Shown one piece after another: positions 9,655 to 17,585 of a stretch of 64,000 bases of DNA. The stretch comes from Roseihalotalea indica. Lineage in GTDB: Bacteria; Bacteroidota; Bacteroidia; Cytophagales; Cyclobacteriaceae. Both the position numbers and the translations under genes were made by a program. The notes below the pieces were generated by a model. It ran no database searches, was not told the DNA's origin, and saw only the letters and a list, made by a program, of their open reading frames with translations. Positions within the stretch are counted from its first letter, which is position 1. Each line of letters starts with the position of its first letter. The stretch covers positions 1-64,000 of the forward strand of contig NZ_JAINFL010000008.1 of assembly GCF_022458895.1 (NCBI RefSeq), written 5' to 3'.

Positions 9655-9679
9655 AAAAATTGTATTGCCTGTTAGGCAA
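9655..9679 (-). terminator. Terminator downstream of the HTTM gene
   Basis: TTGCCT, loop GTT, AGGCAA at 9665-9679, with an A-run at 9655-9659 that gives a U-tract on the minus strand. It begins 12 bp after the stop codon of the HTTM protein gene. Confidence 0.6.
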
Positions 9680-9690
9680 AGCCCTCCCTT

Positions 9691-11073
9691 TCAATCAGGT
9701 GTAGATCTGTCGCGATCAGGGTAAATCCAGGTGGCGTGCCGGAAAGGCTCCCAAGACACAGTAGTAAGGTCAACCGAACTGTCTACCAATGGGGAGTGAG
9801 GGTGTCCGTTGAGACTTACGCTACCATGTGCATAGACAGCTACGTCTTCATACCCTTGGTTACGGTACTTTTTTTCCAGAAACTGGCTGAATTGCCAGAT
9901 CATATCGGGATGAGTGGCTAGTTTGCGAGCTTGTTTGGAGGTAAGATAGTCGCGTGGTTCTACCCACCAGGTTTCCCCGGTTTTCAGGTCTTCCATTTTA
10001 AAGCGTACAGAGCCTGATTTAGTCCGCAGCATCATACGCCAGGACATCCGGTGCCCTTCTTCCGTCCAGAACACATTGCCTTCGTACAAATAATGGCGCA
10101 ATGGTAGGTATACCTGCCAGAGAAAATACAGTCCCCCTAAGACAAGCATCCAAGTCGCAATGGTGTATGATGTCTGAGCTTGTATTTCGGGAGTTACGAG
10201 AGGTTTTCTTTTGAAAAATTTTTGGCGAACCTGTTCCCCTGGAAAGAAGAATATACAGAGCGCAATAGCTAAATACGGAAAGATACCGATATGAAACACG
10301 GCCGAGTTGAACCCATGAAAGAACAGTGCTGCTGCAAAAGCAAAAGGCCTGGTTCGTTTCCAAAGTAAGGCAGGGATAATGAGCCCATCAAACGCAATTC
10401 CCCCATAAATAACGGCTGTTTGTACCCAATCTTTCTGTAGCAGAGGCCCAATAAGCCAGAAATCTGCTTTACTAGCAAACCAAAGCTGAATAGGAACGCC
10501 TGCGAGCCAGTCCGGATACCATTTAGCCAGAGAAGCAAAGGTGTAAACGATCAGCAGTTGTGCCCCAAATATAACTATGCACCAGCGAGGACAAGTTACT
10601 GACTTTTTCACATATCCCTGGCGAACATCTAATGAGTAATATCGATTTGCCGGCATGAGTACCATAATCCAGCATAGCAGCATCAAAAGGTAATAATGAT
10701 TATTATAGCTGGTTTTTTGAAGTAGATAGCTCACAGTCCATAATACCGTATAAGTTAATATAGCCAGCCGATACCGAAACCCTAACATCACCATGATGCC
10801 CGTTACTGCCATGAGGCCATACACCATGTACATGGTTTCCCCTACCAGTAATTGAAGAAAACTGAACCCAATAAAATTGAATGTAAATTCAGGTTCTACA
10901 AAGACGTTACGCACCCAACCCGTTGCAATTGCCCCACCACCTTCTGCAGCAATCAGTAGCCCAAACGCTACCCTAAATAAGATCAGGGGGCTATTATCTA
11001 CTGAGGTAGTTAGCCAACCTGATAGAGAGCGATCCTTCTGACCTAATTGGCGAGGTTGAGTAAGAATTTTCAT
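9691..11073 (-). CDS. HTTM-domain membrane protein (gamma-carboxylase-like)
   Basis: A 460-residue membrane protein with eight or so hydrophobic helices over residues 25-320 and a soluble C-terminal part of about 130 residues. Composition and order fit the HTTM (horizontally transferred transmembrane) family, whose best known member is the vitamin K-dependent gamma-glutamyl carboxylase; bacterial members are common in Bacteroidota and mostly uncharacterised. The C-terminal half contains segments such as WRMMLRTKSG and DYLTSKQARK typical of this family. A perfect -7 box lies six bases before the ATG, so its mRNA may be leaderless. Whether it carboxylates anything is unknown. Confidence 0.75.
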   Translation of the reverse strand: MKILTQPRQLGQKDRSLSGWLTTSVDNSPLILFRVAFGLLIAAEGGGAIATGWVRNVFVEPEFTFNFIGFSFLQLLVGETMYMVYGLMAVTGIMVMLGFRYRLAILTYTVLWTVSYLLQKTSYNNHYYLLMLLCWIMVLMPANRYYSLDVRQGYVKKSVTCPRWCIVIFGAQLLIVYTFASLAKWYPDWLAGVPIQLWFASKADFWLIGPLLQKDWVQTAVIYGGIAFDGLIIPALLWKRTRPFAFAAALFFHGFNSAVFHIGIFPYLAIALCIFFFPGEQVRQKFFKRKPLVTPEIQAQTSYTIATWMLVLGGLYFLWQVYLPLRHYLYEGNVFWTEEGHRMSWRMMLRTKSGSVRFKMEDLKTGETWWVEPRDYLTSKQARKLATHPDMIWQFSQFLEKKYRNQGYEDVAVYAHGSVSLNGHPHSPLVDSSVDLTTVSWEPFRHATWIYPDRDRSTPD

Positions 11074-11078
11074 ACGAG

Positions 11079-11086
11079 CAAAGATA
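11079..11086 (-). promoter_or_regulatory. Bacteroidota -7 box TATCTTTG at the HTTM gene
   Basis: Minus-strand TATCTTTG is a perfect TAnnTTTG -7 element. Only five bases separate it from the ATG at 11073, so transcription should start at or within a few bases of the start codon. No clear TTTG -33 element is present at the usual distance. Confidence 0.55.
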
Positions 11087-11204
11087 AAAAGTTAGAGGCA
11101 GTCTGCCACTTTCAGCTAAATCTGTCTCAGGTAAGCTATTGTCAGATTTCGGGCGGTATATATTAAATCAATCATGTTCATTTGTTTATCTACTATCAAA
11201 GCAT

Positions 11205-11447
11205 ATGACTTATCGAGATTTTAAGCAACACTCTGTACGGCAACAAATTTATTTGATCCATCAACGCGCCCATTTTCTCACCATTACCAAAGCAGGGGAT
11301 CTGGTAACTCGGCTCTACGCACTTGATAAGTTTTACGTGGAATATCAGTACGATATTGTTTCACTGGAGGTGTATATTAATGCCTTCGAAGATACTAATA
11401 AATTGGCCGGATATCTAGATGAGGTAATCTTACCCACCCTTATTTGA
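11205..11447 (+). CDS. Small unknown protein, paralogue of the one at 32.8-33.0 kb
   Basis: An 80-residue soluble protein I do not recognise. The ATG at 11205 is preferred over a TTG at 11139 because the protein then aligns from its first residues with the 82-residue product of 32761-33009: both share a DF near residue 5, an LYxLDxFYxE core and a Y(L/V)DEVxLxxL end, about 20 identities in 81 positions. Predicted mixed alpha/beta fold. It is convergent with the gene ending at 11457. Function unknown. Confidence 0.6.
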   Translation: MTYRDFKQHSVRQQIYLIHQRAHFLTITKAGDLVTRLYALDKFYVEYQYDIVSLEVYINAFEDTNKLAGYLDEVILPTLI

Positions 11448-11456
11448 ATCTGATTT

Positions 11457-12008
11457 TCAGAGAGCCGCCGGCAAAAGTTTTTCCTGTAACAATAAAGGTT
11501 TAAGCTTTCTCCTAAAGTTAAGTTGCTGCCCCGAATTAGGAAACTCAATCTGCTCATCATGGATAACTCTAAAACCACTTTTTCTTAGCGGCTCTCCAAT
11601 GCCCTGAAATATAACTGCTGAGATGAGTACAATCGGAGTATTTGGTGAGGCCACTCGCAAAATGTTTTGTATCAGATTGGGTACATTCTCTTTATAGATT
11701 TTGCTGCGCATGGTGCCCGTAGTGTTAGGAAGGGGCTGATCAAAGCCATGCATCAGAAAAAAACCTTCTTCTTGAAATCGCTCCAGAAAATAATATTTTT
11801 CAGCACGCAGACTTTTTACTGTTTCAAAAGCGGCTACTTCTTCAGCAAATAATACCTTCATCATCTCCAAAAACAGACTGTCACCTCGGCGAACCTGCTC
11901 AAAATAGAAGTAGCGGTTACGTTCCTCGAGGGGAGGGGCCTCGGTAATAAATAATAACTTGGCTTTATCAGGGCGATATTTTTCGCGAGCTTGAGAGAAA
12001 ACGTTCAT
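11457..12008 (-). CDS. Unknown protein, weakly uracil-DNA-glycosylase-like
   Basis: About 183 residues from the ATG at 12008; a TTG at 12086 would add 26 residues but these look less protein-like. The N-terminal strand KLLFITEAPP resembles the first motif of the uracil-DNA glycosylase superfamily (a hydrophobic strand ending in E-x-P), and a later PIVLISAVIFQGI strand is consistent with a Rossmann-like alpha/beta fold. The catalytic motifs of true UDGs are not evident, so the function is left open. Divergent from mnmA with about 90 bp between starts. Confidence 0.6.
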   Translation of the reverse strand: MNVFSQAREKYRPDKAKLLFITEAPPLEERNRYFYFEQVRRGDSLFLEMMKVLFAEEVAAFETVKSLRAEKYYFLERFQEEGFFLMHGFDQPLPNTTGTMRSKIYKENVPNLIQNILRVASPNTPIVLISAVIFQGIGEPLRKSGFRVIHDEQIEFPNSGQQLNFRRKLKPLLLQEKLLPAAL

Positions 12009-12100
12009 CAGTTTTGAACAACTCTGGGTGACAGTAATGGTTTCGTTTACCGAACCATTTTTACAGGAAAGCAGTATACTTACCAAAACTCAGATATTCC

Positions 12101-13297
12101 ATGAAACAACGGGTAGTAATTGGTATGTCCGGCGGAGTGGACTCCAGCGTAGCAGCGCACTTACTGGTAGAACAAGGTTACGATGTGGTTGGCCTGTTTA
12201 TGAAGAACTGGCATGACGACAGTGTGGTCATTAGCCGGGAATGCCCTTGGGTAGAAGATAGTAATGATGCACTGATTGTAGCCCAAAAGTTAGGGATTCC
12301 CTTTCAGACTATTGACTTAAGTAAAGAATATAAGGAGCGTATTGTAGACTATATGTTTAACGAATACGAGCAAGGCCGCACGCCCAATCCGGACGTACTC
12401 TGCAACCGGGAGATTAAATTTGATATATTTTTAAAAACGGCTCTACGTCTCGGTGCCGATTTTGTAGCAACAGGGCATTACTGCCGAAAAGCTGAAAGCA
12501 CAAACGAGCAAGGTGAAAAAGTATATCATTTACTGGCTGGTAAAGATCGTAACAAAGATCAGAGCTATTTTCTATGCCAGCTAAACCAGTACCAACTCAG
12601 CAAAGCCATGTTTCCTATTGGAGCGCTGGAAAAGTCAGAAGTACGAAAAATTGCTCGAGAACTAGATTTAGTAACAGCTGACAAAAAAGATTCGCAGGGA
12701 CTTTGCTTTGTGGGAAAAGTACGATTGCCTGAGTTTTTACAACAGAAGCTTCAACCTAAAAAAGGATCTATTATTGAGATTCCGAAAGATGCCTCTATCT
12801 TTCAAAAGCATTTTGTAGCTATAGGAGACGCTGAGATGGACGATTTACCTGAACTTGCCGCTCCTTATGCTTATGATCCTTCCCTAGGAAAAGTAGTAGG
12901 GGAACACCAGGGCGCTCATTACTTCACAATCGGTCAACGCAAAGGACTTAGTGTGGGTGGTACTCCTGAGGCATTGTTTGTGCTGGCTACTGATACTACC
13001 AATAATATTGTCTACGTAGGTCAAGGTGATCATCACCCAGGGTTGCACCGACCTGCTCTATTTATTAAGTCTGAGGAAATACACTGGCTTCGGGAGGATG
13101 TACAACTTTCAATGGGTGAATCTGCCCGTTATCAGGTACGCATTCGCTATCGTCAGGCGCTAGAAGACGCTACTCTTCACCAGACTGCCGAAGGGTTATA
13201 TATTGTTTTTGATGAGCCTCAGAAAAGTATTGCCGCCGGGCAGTTTGCCGCCTGGTATGACCACGAAGAATTAATTGGCTCGGGGGTTATCAGCTAG
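12101..13297 (+). CDS. mnmA: tRNA-uridine 2-sulfurtransferase
   Basis: Installs the 2-thio group on U34 of tRNA-Lys, -Glu and -Gln, using ATP to adenylate the base and a persulfide as sulfur donor. The 398 residues carry the PP-loop [12 protein letters not shown] (8-19) and the two catalytic cysteines, Cys101 in NPDVLCN and Cys202 in GLCFVG, followed by the central and C-terminal beta domains with FTIGQRKGL. Length is slightly above the usual 360-370 because of an insert around 215-240. Cytoplasmic. Stands alone in this strand. Confidence 0.97.
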   Translation: MKQRVVIGMSGGVDSSVAAHLLVEQGYDVVGLFMKNWHDDSVVISRECPWVEDSNDALIVAQKLGIPFQTIDLSKEYKERIVDYMFNEYEQGRTPNPDVLCNREIKFDIFLKTALRLGADFVATGHYCRKAESTNEQGEKVYHLLAGKDRNKDQSYFLCQLNQYQLSKAMFPIGALEKSEVRKIARELDLVTADKKDSQGLCFVGKVRLPEFLQQKLQPKKGSIIEIPKDASIFQKHFVAIGDAEMDDLPELAAPYAYDPSLGKVVGEHQGAHYFTIGQRKGLSVGGTPEALFVLATDTTNNIVYVGQGDHHPGLHRPALFIKSEEIHWLREDVQLSMGESARYQVRIRYRQALEDATLHQTAEGLYIVFDEPQKSIAAGQFAAWYDHEELIGSGVIS

Positions 13298-13328
13298 TGA
13301 TATTGAACTTCAATTATTGGATTAGTAA

Positions 13329-13392
13329 GCAGTTGGCAGTAGGTAGTCATTTCATTATCATGAACGCTTACAGCTATCTTCCTACCGCTCTT
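13329..13392. repeat. Decayed GCAGT-type palindromic repeat
   Basis: GCAGTTGGCAGTAGGTAG at 13329-13346 carries a GCAGT direct duplication, and its second half is nearly inverted in CTTCCTACCGC at 13378-13388 (9 of 11 positions). It resembles the better preserved element between atpA and atpG (61198-61271) and may be a degraded copy of the same dispersed intergenic element. Confidence 0.3.
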
Positions 13393-13547
13393 GCAATGGC
13401 ACTACACAGCGACTGCCTTTTTATATTTAATCTCGGAATAGTACATCAAAATAAAGAGCAAACTACGATCTAAGATGTATTGTGCGCTGTTTTTGTACGA
13501 AGTAGTTAGAGACGATTTTGTCCGAAGACTATTTTTACCCACGCGCA

Positions 13548-14303
13548 ATGATAAAAGCTCTATCTATTGTTCTGATATTATTTTTCAGCCTAGAAAGCGT
13601 TTGGGCTCAACTTAATGCTCCGCCGTCTCTAGTGCCGTTATTAGAGAAAAACTATCCTTTCCCGGAAAACCTTTCTACTTTATTAGTTCCTCAGCGAAAC
13701 TTCAAACGCCCAGCGTGCTATGCCTTTATAAAGGATTTACAGGAATCCTACGGAAGTAATAAGGAGTTACAAAATGAATGCTTGTTGCCCAGTTTGGTCG
13801 CACTTTCTTTTTATCCCGAATTAAAGAATACAAAAATACGGTTTGTGCTGAGTGATACTAAAACGACCTTGGCAGCCCGTCCGCGTCTGTTAAGCTTGTT
13901 TCGAGGAAGAAAAAATCGCTCTTATTGCATTTTCATTGACCAGGCGGTACAAGATCAACAGGGAGTTTTATTAGAAGAAATGTCGTTTAATGCACAGGTA
14001 GGTGGACTAGGGCATGAATATGCACACATTCTGGATTATCAGAACCGGAGCGGATTTAACGTACTGTGGCTGGGAATTAAATATTTGCTGAGCCGCAAGG
14101 CAAAGGCTACGCTGGAAAAAGCGGTAGACAAGCGGACTATTGAACGAGGGCTAGGCTGGCAGGCCCTGGCTTGGGAATATTATATCCTGCACCAGTCAGA
14201 TGCTTCCGATCGCTATAAGCGATACAAGGAAAATATCTACCTCGCTCCTGAAGAGATTCTTTTCTACATCCATAGCTTTCCTATTTATCAGCATATTCAG
14301 TAG
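13548..14303 (+). CDS. Secreted protein with HExxH zinc-peptidase motif
   Basis: 251 residues from the ATG at 13548; that start places a clear signal peptide (1-20, ending VWA before Gln21), whereas the longer frame from 13518 would bury it. The mature protein contains LGHEYAHILDY with HExxH at 156-160, the zinc-binding and catalytic signature of many metallopeptidases. No lipobox is seen. I do not recognise the family. It is probably a periplasmic or envelope zinc hydrolase, but the third zinc ligand is not identified. It converges on a small minus-strand gene after 35 bp. Confidence 0.72.
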   Translation: MIKALSIVLILFFSLESVWAQLNAPPSLVPLLEKNYPFPENLSTLLVPQRNFKRPACYAFIKDLQESYGSNKELQNECLLPSLVALSFYPELKNTKIRFVLSDTKTTLAARPRLLSLFRGRKNRSYCIFIDQAVQDQQGVLLEEMSFNAQVGGLGHEYAHILDYQNRSGFNVLWLGIKYLLSRKAKATLEKAVDKRTIERGLGWQALAWEYYILHQSDASDRYKRYKENIYLAPEEILFYIHSFPIYQHIQ

Positions 14304-14338
14304 AAAAGAACTCTCTTTTGTAAAATAGCAGTTTCCTG

Positions 14339-14551
14339 TTAACCTTCTCCGCGAATTTCAAGAAGCTCGAAATCATCTGAAGTACCGTATTTCACCAGAT
14401 CCTGTAACTCGTAGATATCCATTGAGACTAAATCTTTCACTTTAAAATTTTCATCACCCAGAGCTTCTAATATCTCAAAGCGTGACTCCTCTCCGTAATT
14501 ACTCAAGTAGTATCTCTTCCCTACCCGAATATTATCAAATGACATGGTCAT
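14339..14551 (-). CDS. Small conserved-looking hypothetical protein
   Basis: A 70-residue acidic protein, MTMSFDNIRVGKRYYLSN to ELLEIRGEG. The N-terminal IRVGKRYYL and following strands suggest a small beta-barrel (SH3-like) fold of the kind found in short Bacteroidota housekeeping proteins, but no family is assigned. The second ATG (residue 3) is an equally good start. It may be co-transcribed from its own promoter in the 60 bp before menD's end. Function unknown. Confidence 0.6.
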   Translation of the reverse strand: MTMSFDNIRVGKRYYLSNYGEESRFEILEALGDENFKVKDLVSMDIYELQDLVKYGTSDDFELLEIRGEG

Positions 14552-14611
14552 AATTCCTGTAAGTTTGCTCGGTCAATAGCCTGAATTCCTGACTGTTGCC
14601 ATTTATCAAGG

Positions 14612-16336
14612 CTATCTGATTTCCTGATTTTTTTTAAACTGCCGAAATACCGAAGCATTAGCGGCACTATCCGTAACAATTTCTACAATCTTAACATGAT
14701 CTGAATGATCATGAAAGAAACCGGGTAATAATGCATTTAGTTTTTGGATGGCACTACTGCTTGTAAAATCCAGTCGCTGATATTCCATGCCAAAATCACG
14801 AGCGGTATTTTCAGCTTCAAGCTGCTGCTTTGTCTCAAAATACTCTTCCAATTCCGGCTGGCGACTGGGCCCGTCAATCATTCGGAAAATACCCCCAGCA
14901 TGATTATTCAGCAAGATAATGCGCAAATTAGGTAGCGGATAATTATGCCAAAAGGCATTACGATCATAAAAGAAGGCTAGGTCTCCGGTAATCAGCACAT
15001 TCAATCGATCTGATGCCAAAGCTGCTCCTACCGCAGTACTATTACTTCCATCAATACCACTGGTTCCCCGATTAGCCCATACCTCTACCTGACCCTGTTT
15101 TTCTGATAAACCAATCAAGTTTGCATACCGTACTGCCATGCTATTGGCCAAGTGTAAATTGACCTGATTAGGTAGGCTTTTTAGTATTGTAAAAACTGCT
15201 TGAAACTCACTGTACGGTGAGGTAACAGATTTAAAAAAATTGTTGATCCGCTCTGTAGCGTGCTGCTCTTGGGTTATCCAGCTTTGGTAAAATTCGGAAG
15301 CATCTCCCGAAGCCTCCCAGTCTTCTATTTGCTGGAAAAAAGTCGCTGGATCAGTAGGCAATACATGGCTAAGCGATTGGAAAGTGTCGGCAGCCTGCCC
15401 ACTTGGCTGAATGTGCCAATGCTCTTTAGGGCGATGTTTACGCAAGAAAAGTTTCAGGTTCTTTGATATCACTGAAAGCCCAAAGGTAATCAGTAAATCC
15501 GGACGAAGCTCACTGGCAATTTTTTCGTCTTTTAATGTTAAAAAAGTGTCCGCATGCCTGATAGCCTCATTTACCGGATGCTGGTTAGTAATAATATCTG
15601 CTACAACGGGAATCTGGTGTTTCTGACTAACATTTTCTATTGTTGTAGCCAGCGCTGGTTGCAATGGTTGCTGCCCAACAACGATCAACTTTCGTTCATG
15701 CTTATTCCACTCAGAATATAACTGTTGAACTGTCTCTGATGATAAAACAGTCTTCTCTAATACTGTGCGAATAACCTTCACTTCGGAATCAAAGTGGAGT
15801 TCTTCTCCTTCTTCCGGATAAAATGGCTCCCGAATGGGCACATTTACGTGTACTGGGCCATAAGGCACGCTTTTACTAAGATTAATGGCTTCCGCCACCA
15901 ACCGTCCGGCATGCCATAGATCAGCTTCAGTTTGGCCTACTGGTAATTCGTAGCTTTCCTTTACATGCTTTCCATAAATTCCTCTCTGACGGATCGTCTG
16001 CCCATCCAACTGGTCGATCCATTCGGGAGGGCGGTCGGCAGTAAAAATGATTAGGGGAATCTGTTGAAAATATGCTTCGGCTACGGCCGGAGCGTAATTG
16101 TACGCCGCACTGCCTGATGTACATACTAAGGCTACTGGTGCTAGTAGCTGCCGAGCTATACCCAGACCAATAAATGCAGCCGATCGCTCATCACTTATCG
16201 TATAGGTTTGAATATCAGGGTGGCGAACCAGCGCAATAGTTAGCGGAGCGTTTCTCGAGCCAGGTGAAATAACGGCTTTTTGAATGCCTAATGAAACGCA
16301 AATTTGTACTGCTGAAATAACCGAAGGAGGAATCAA
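14612..16336 (-). CDS. menD: 2-succinyl-5-enolpyruvyl-6-hydroxy-3-cyclohexene-1-carboxylate synthase
   Basis: Thiamine-diphosphate enzyme of menaquinone synthesis that joins isochorismate with 2-oxoglutarate. The 574 residues show SPGSRNAPL near the N-terminus, the ThDP-activating Glu50 in SDERSAAF, and the cofactor-binding stretch GDLAFFYDRN followed by the NNHAGGIF Mg2+ site. The protein must start at a TTG (16336), since no ATG lies upstream in frame and the family N-terminus begins here. Menaquinone as respiratory quinone fits Bacteroidota. No other men gene is adjacent. Confidence 0.96.
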   Translation of the reverse strand: MIPPSVISAVQICVSLGIQKAVISPGSRNAPLTIALVRHPDIQTYTISDERSAAFIGLGIARQLLAPVALVCTSGSAAYNYAPAVAEAYFQQIPLIIFTADRPPEWIDQLDGQTIRQRGIYGKHVKESYELPVGQTEADLWHAGRLVAEAINLSKSVPYGPVHVNVPIREPFYPEEGEELHFDSEVKVIRTVLEKTVLSSETVQQLYSEWNKHERKLIVVGQQPLQPALATTIENVSQKHQIPVVADIITNQHPVNEAIRHADTFLTLKDEKIASELRPDLLITFGLSVISKNLKLFLRKHRPKEHWHIQPSGQAADTFQSLSHVLPTDPATFFQQIEDWEASGDASEFYQSWITQEQHATERINNFFKSVTSPYSEFQAVFTILKSLPNQVNLHLANSMAVRYANLIGLSEKQGQVEVWANRGTSGIDGSNSTAVGAALASDRLNVLITGDLAFFYDRNAFWHNYPLPNLRIILLNNHAGGIFRMIDGPSRQPELEEYFETKQQLEAENTARDFGMEYQRLDFTSSSAIQKLNALLPGFFHDHSDHVKIVEIVTDSAANASVFRQFKKNQEIR

Positions 16337-16347
16337 CTTTTTTCTAA

Positions 16348-16355
16348 CAAACCTA
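16348..16355 (-). promoter_or_regulatory. -7 box TAGGTTTG before menD
   Basis: Minus-strand TAGGTTTG is a perfect TAnnTTTG -7 element located 11 bases before the TTG start codon of menD, predicting a leader of only a few bases. No -33 TTTG is visible at standard spacing. Confidence 0.45.
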
Positions 16356-16387
16356 CGTGAGTTCTGAAAGTTTTAAAAGCTAAAAAA

Positions 16388-16417
16388 GAAAAAGCAGTGC
16401 CAAGACACTGCTTTTTT
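16388..16417 (-). terminator. Terminator of the M23 gene
   Basis: Stem AAAAGCAGTG / CACTGCTTTT with loop CCAAGA. The A-run on the left gives a U-tract on the minus strand for the M23 gene that ends at 16441; a T-run on the right would also allow termination of plus-strand transcripts. Confidence 0.85.
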
Positions 16418-16440
16418 ATATAATTAACCTGTTCTAATAG

Positions 16441-17415
16441 TTAGAGCGACTGATTCTCAATAGAAGCTAATTGCACCAAAATTTCGTACTCTTCCGCAGT
16501 AATATCTTGGTAGAAATAATGAATAGGATTTACTCGCTCATCGTCTTTAAACACCTCATAGTGTAAATGCGGTGCAGTAGAGGTGCCGGTATTACCAACA
16601 TAACCGATACACTGACCACGCTCTACAGTCTGGCCTACTTTCACATTGTATTCCTGCATATGCGCATAACGAGTCATATATCCGTAGCCATGATCAATGA
16701 TTACCTGTTTTCCGTAGCCGGTAAAAGAGTTCTTTATCTGGGATACTTTTCCTGATCCGGTTGCATAAATAGGAGTACCTTGCGGTGCTGAGAAATCGAT
16801 ACCGGGATGCATCATTTTTACTTTATAAATAGGATGTACCCGCATTCCAAACCCCGAAGCCAACCTTCTTAACTCTGTATTAGATACCGGCTGAATAGCA
16901 GGAATAGAAGCTAGTATTTCCGACTTATCTTCGGCCATCCCCAATAAGTCATCATATGACTTGGTTTGAATGTATAGCTGCCGCTTAAGCTGATCAATAC
17001 GTTGGAATGTATTGACAATAACTTCTTCGCGGTGTAGCCCATTTTCCAGTATTTCTTTATAACGATCTACTCCCCCAACCCCGGCATTACGCACCGAAAG
17101 TGGAATAGGTTCAGCTTCAAAGATTGTGCGATAGACATTATTGTCTCGCTCCTGTAATGAGCTTAACATGTCATTAGCCCGCTCCATATCTTTATTTAGC
17201 ATATCGTAATAGAACTCTAACTCTTCGTTTTCCTTCTTAAGACGGGCCGCTTTTGGAGACTCAAAATATGTATCGAAGACAATAACCAGACAAATGCCTG
17301 CTACCAACACCAATACGATGAACCCCGAGATATTCAGTAGTACGTCCCAACGGTTGACTTTCACCCGTTCGTACTTGCACGTTTCCGTATCGTAATAGTA
17401 TTTTATTTTTGACAT
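16441..17415 (-). CDS. Membrane-anchored M23 (LytM-like) peptidase with coiled coil
   Basis: Cell-wall endopeptidase-like protein of 324 residues. One transmembrane helix at about 25-47, a charged coiled coil over 55-95, then a LytM domain at about 185-300. The zinc-site residues are intact: His203 and Asp207 (HPGIDF), His252 (YAHM) and the HLH pair at 283-285 followed by YEV. It should cleave peptidoglycan cross-bridges in the periplasm, anchored in the inner membrane with the N-terminus in the cytoplasm. Own terminator downstream; divergent from alaS. Confidence 0.92.
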   Translation of the reverse strand: MSKIKYYYDTETCKYERVKVNRWDVLLNISGFIVLVLVAGICLVIVFDTYFESPKAARLKKENEELEFYYDMLNKDMERANDMLSSLQERDNNVYRTIFEAEPIPLSVRNAGVGGVDRYKEILENGLHREEVIVNTFQRIDQLKRQLYIQTKSYDDLLGMAEDKSEILASIPAIQPVSNTELRRLASGFGMRVHPIYKVKMMHPGIDFSAPQGTPIYATGSGKVSQIKNSFTGYGKQVIIDHGYGYMTRYAHMQEYNVKVGQTVERGQCIGYVGNTGTSTAPHLHYEVFKDDERVNPIHYFYQDITAEEYEILVQLASIENQSL

Positions 17416-17444
17416 AAGAGATACTTATGAATCGCTTTTCGTTT

Positions 17445-17452
17445 TACTTTTG
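17445..17452 (+). promoter_or_regulatory. Candidate -7 box TACTTTTG upstream of alaS
   Basis: TACTTTTG fits TAnnTTTG and is followed by CA as in many Bacteroidota promoters. It lies 134 bp before the alaS ATG, which would give a leader of about 130 nt; no matching -33 box is seen. Confidence 0.35.
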
Positions 17453-17585
17453 CAAATTGTTGACTTTAGAACATCCTTTGTAACAAAATAATCCACTAAA
17501 GATACTATTTTTTGTACAAAAAAGCATAAAACCTTGCACTATTTTAAGAAATCAAGGTTTGCAGTATATTAAACCTCTTTATTCC

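Noticed and set aside
13360..13473. 37-codon ORF after mnmA
   Set aside because: Begins inside the decayed repeat and has no protein-like features.
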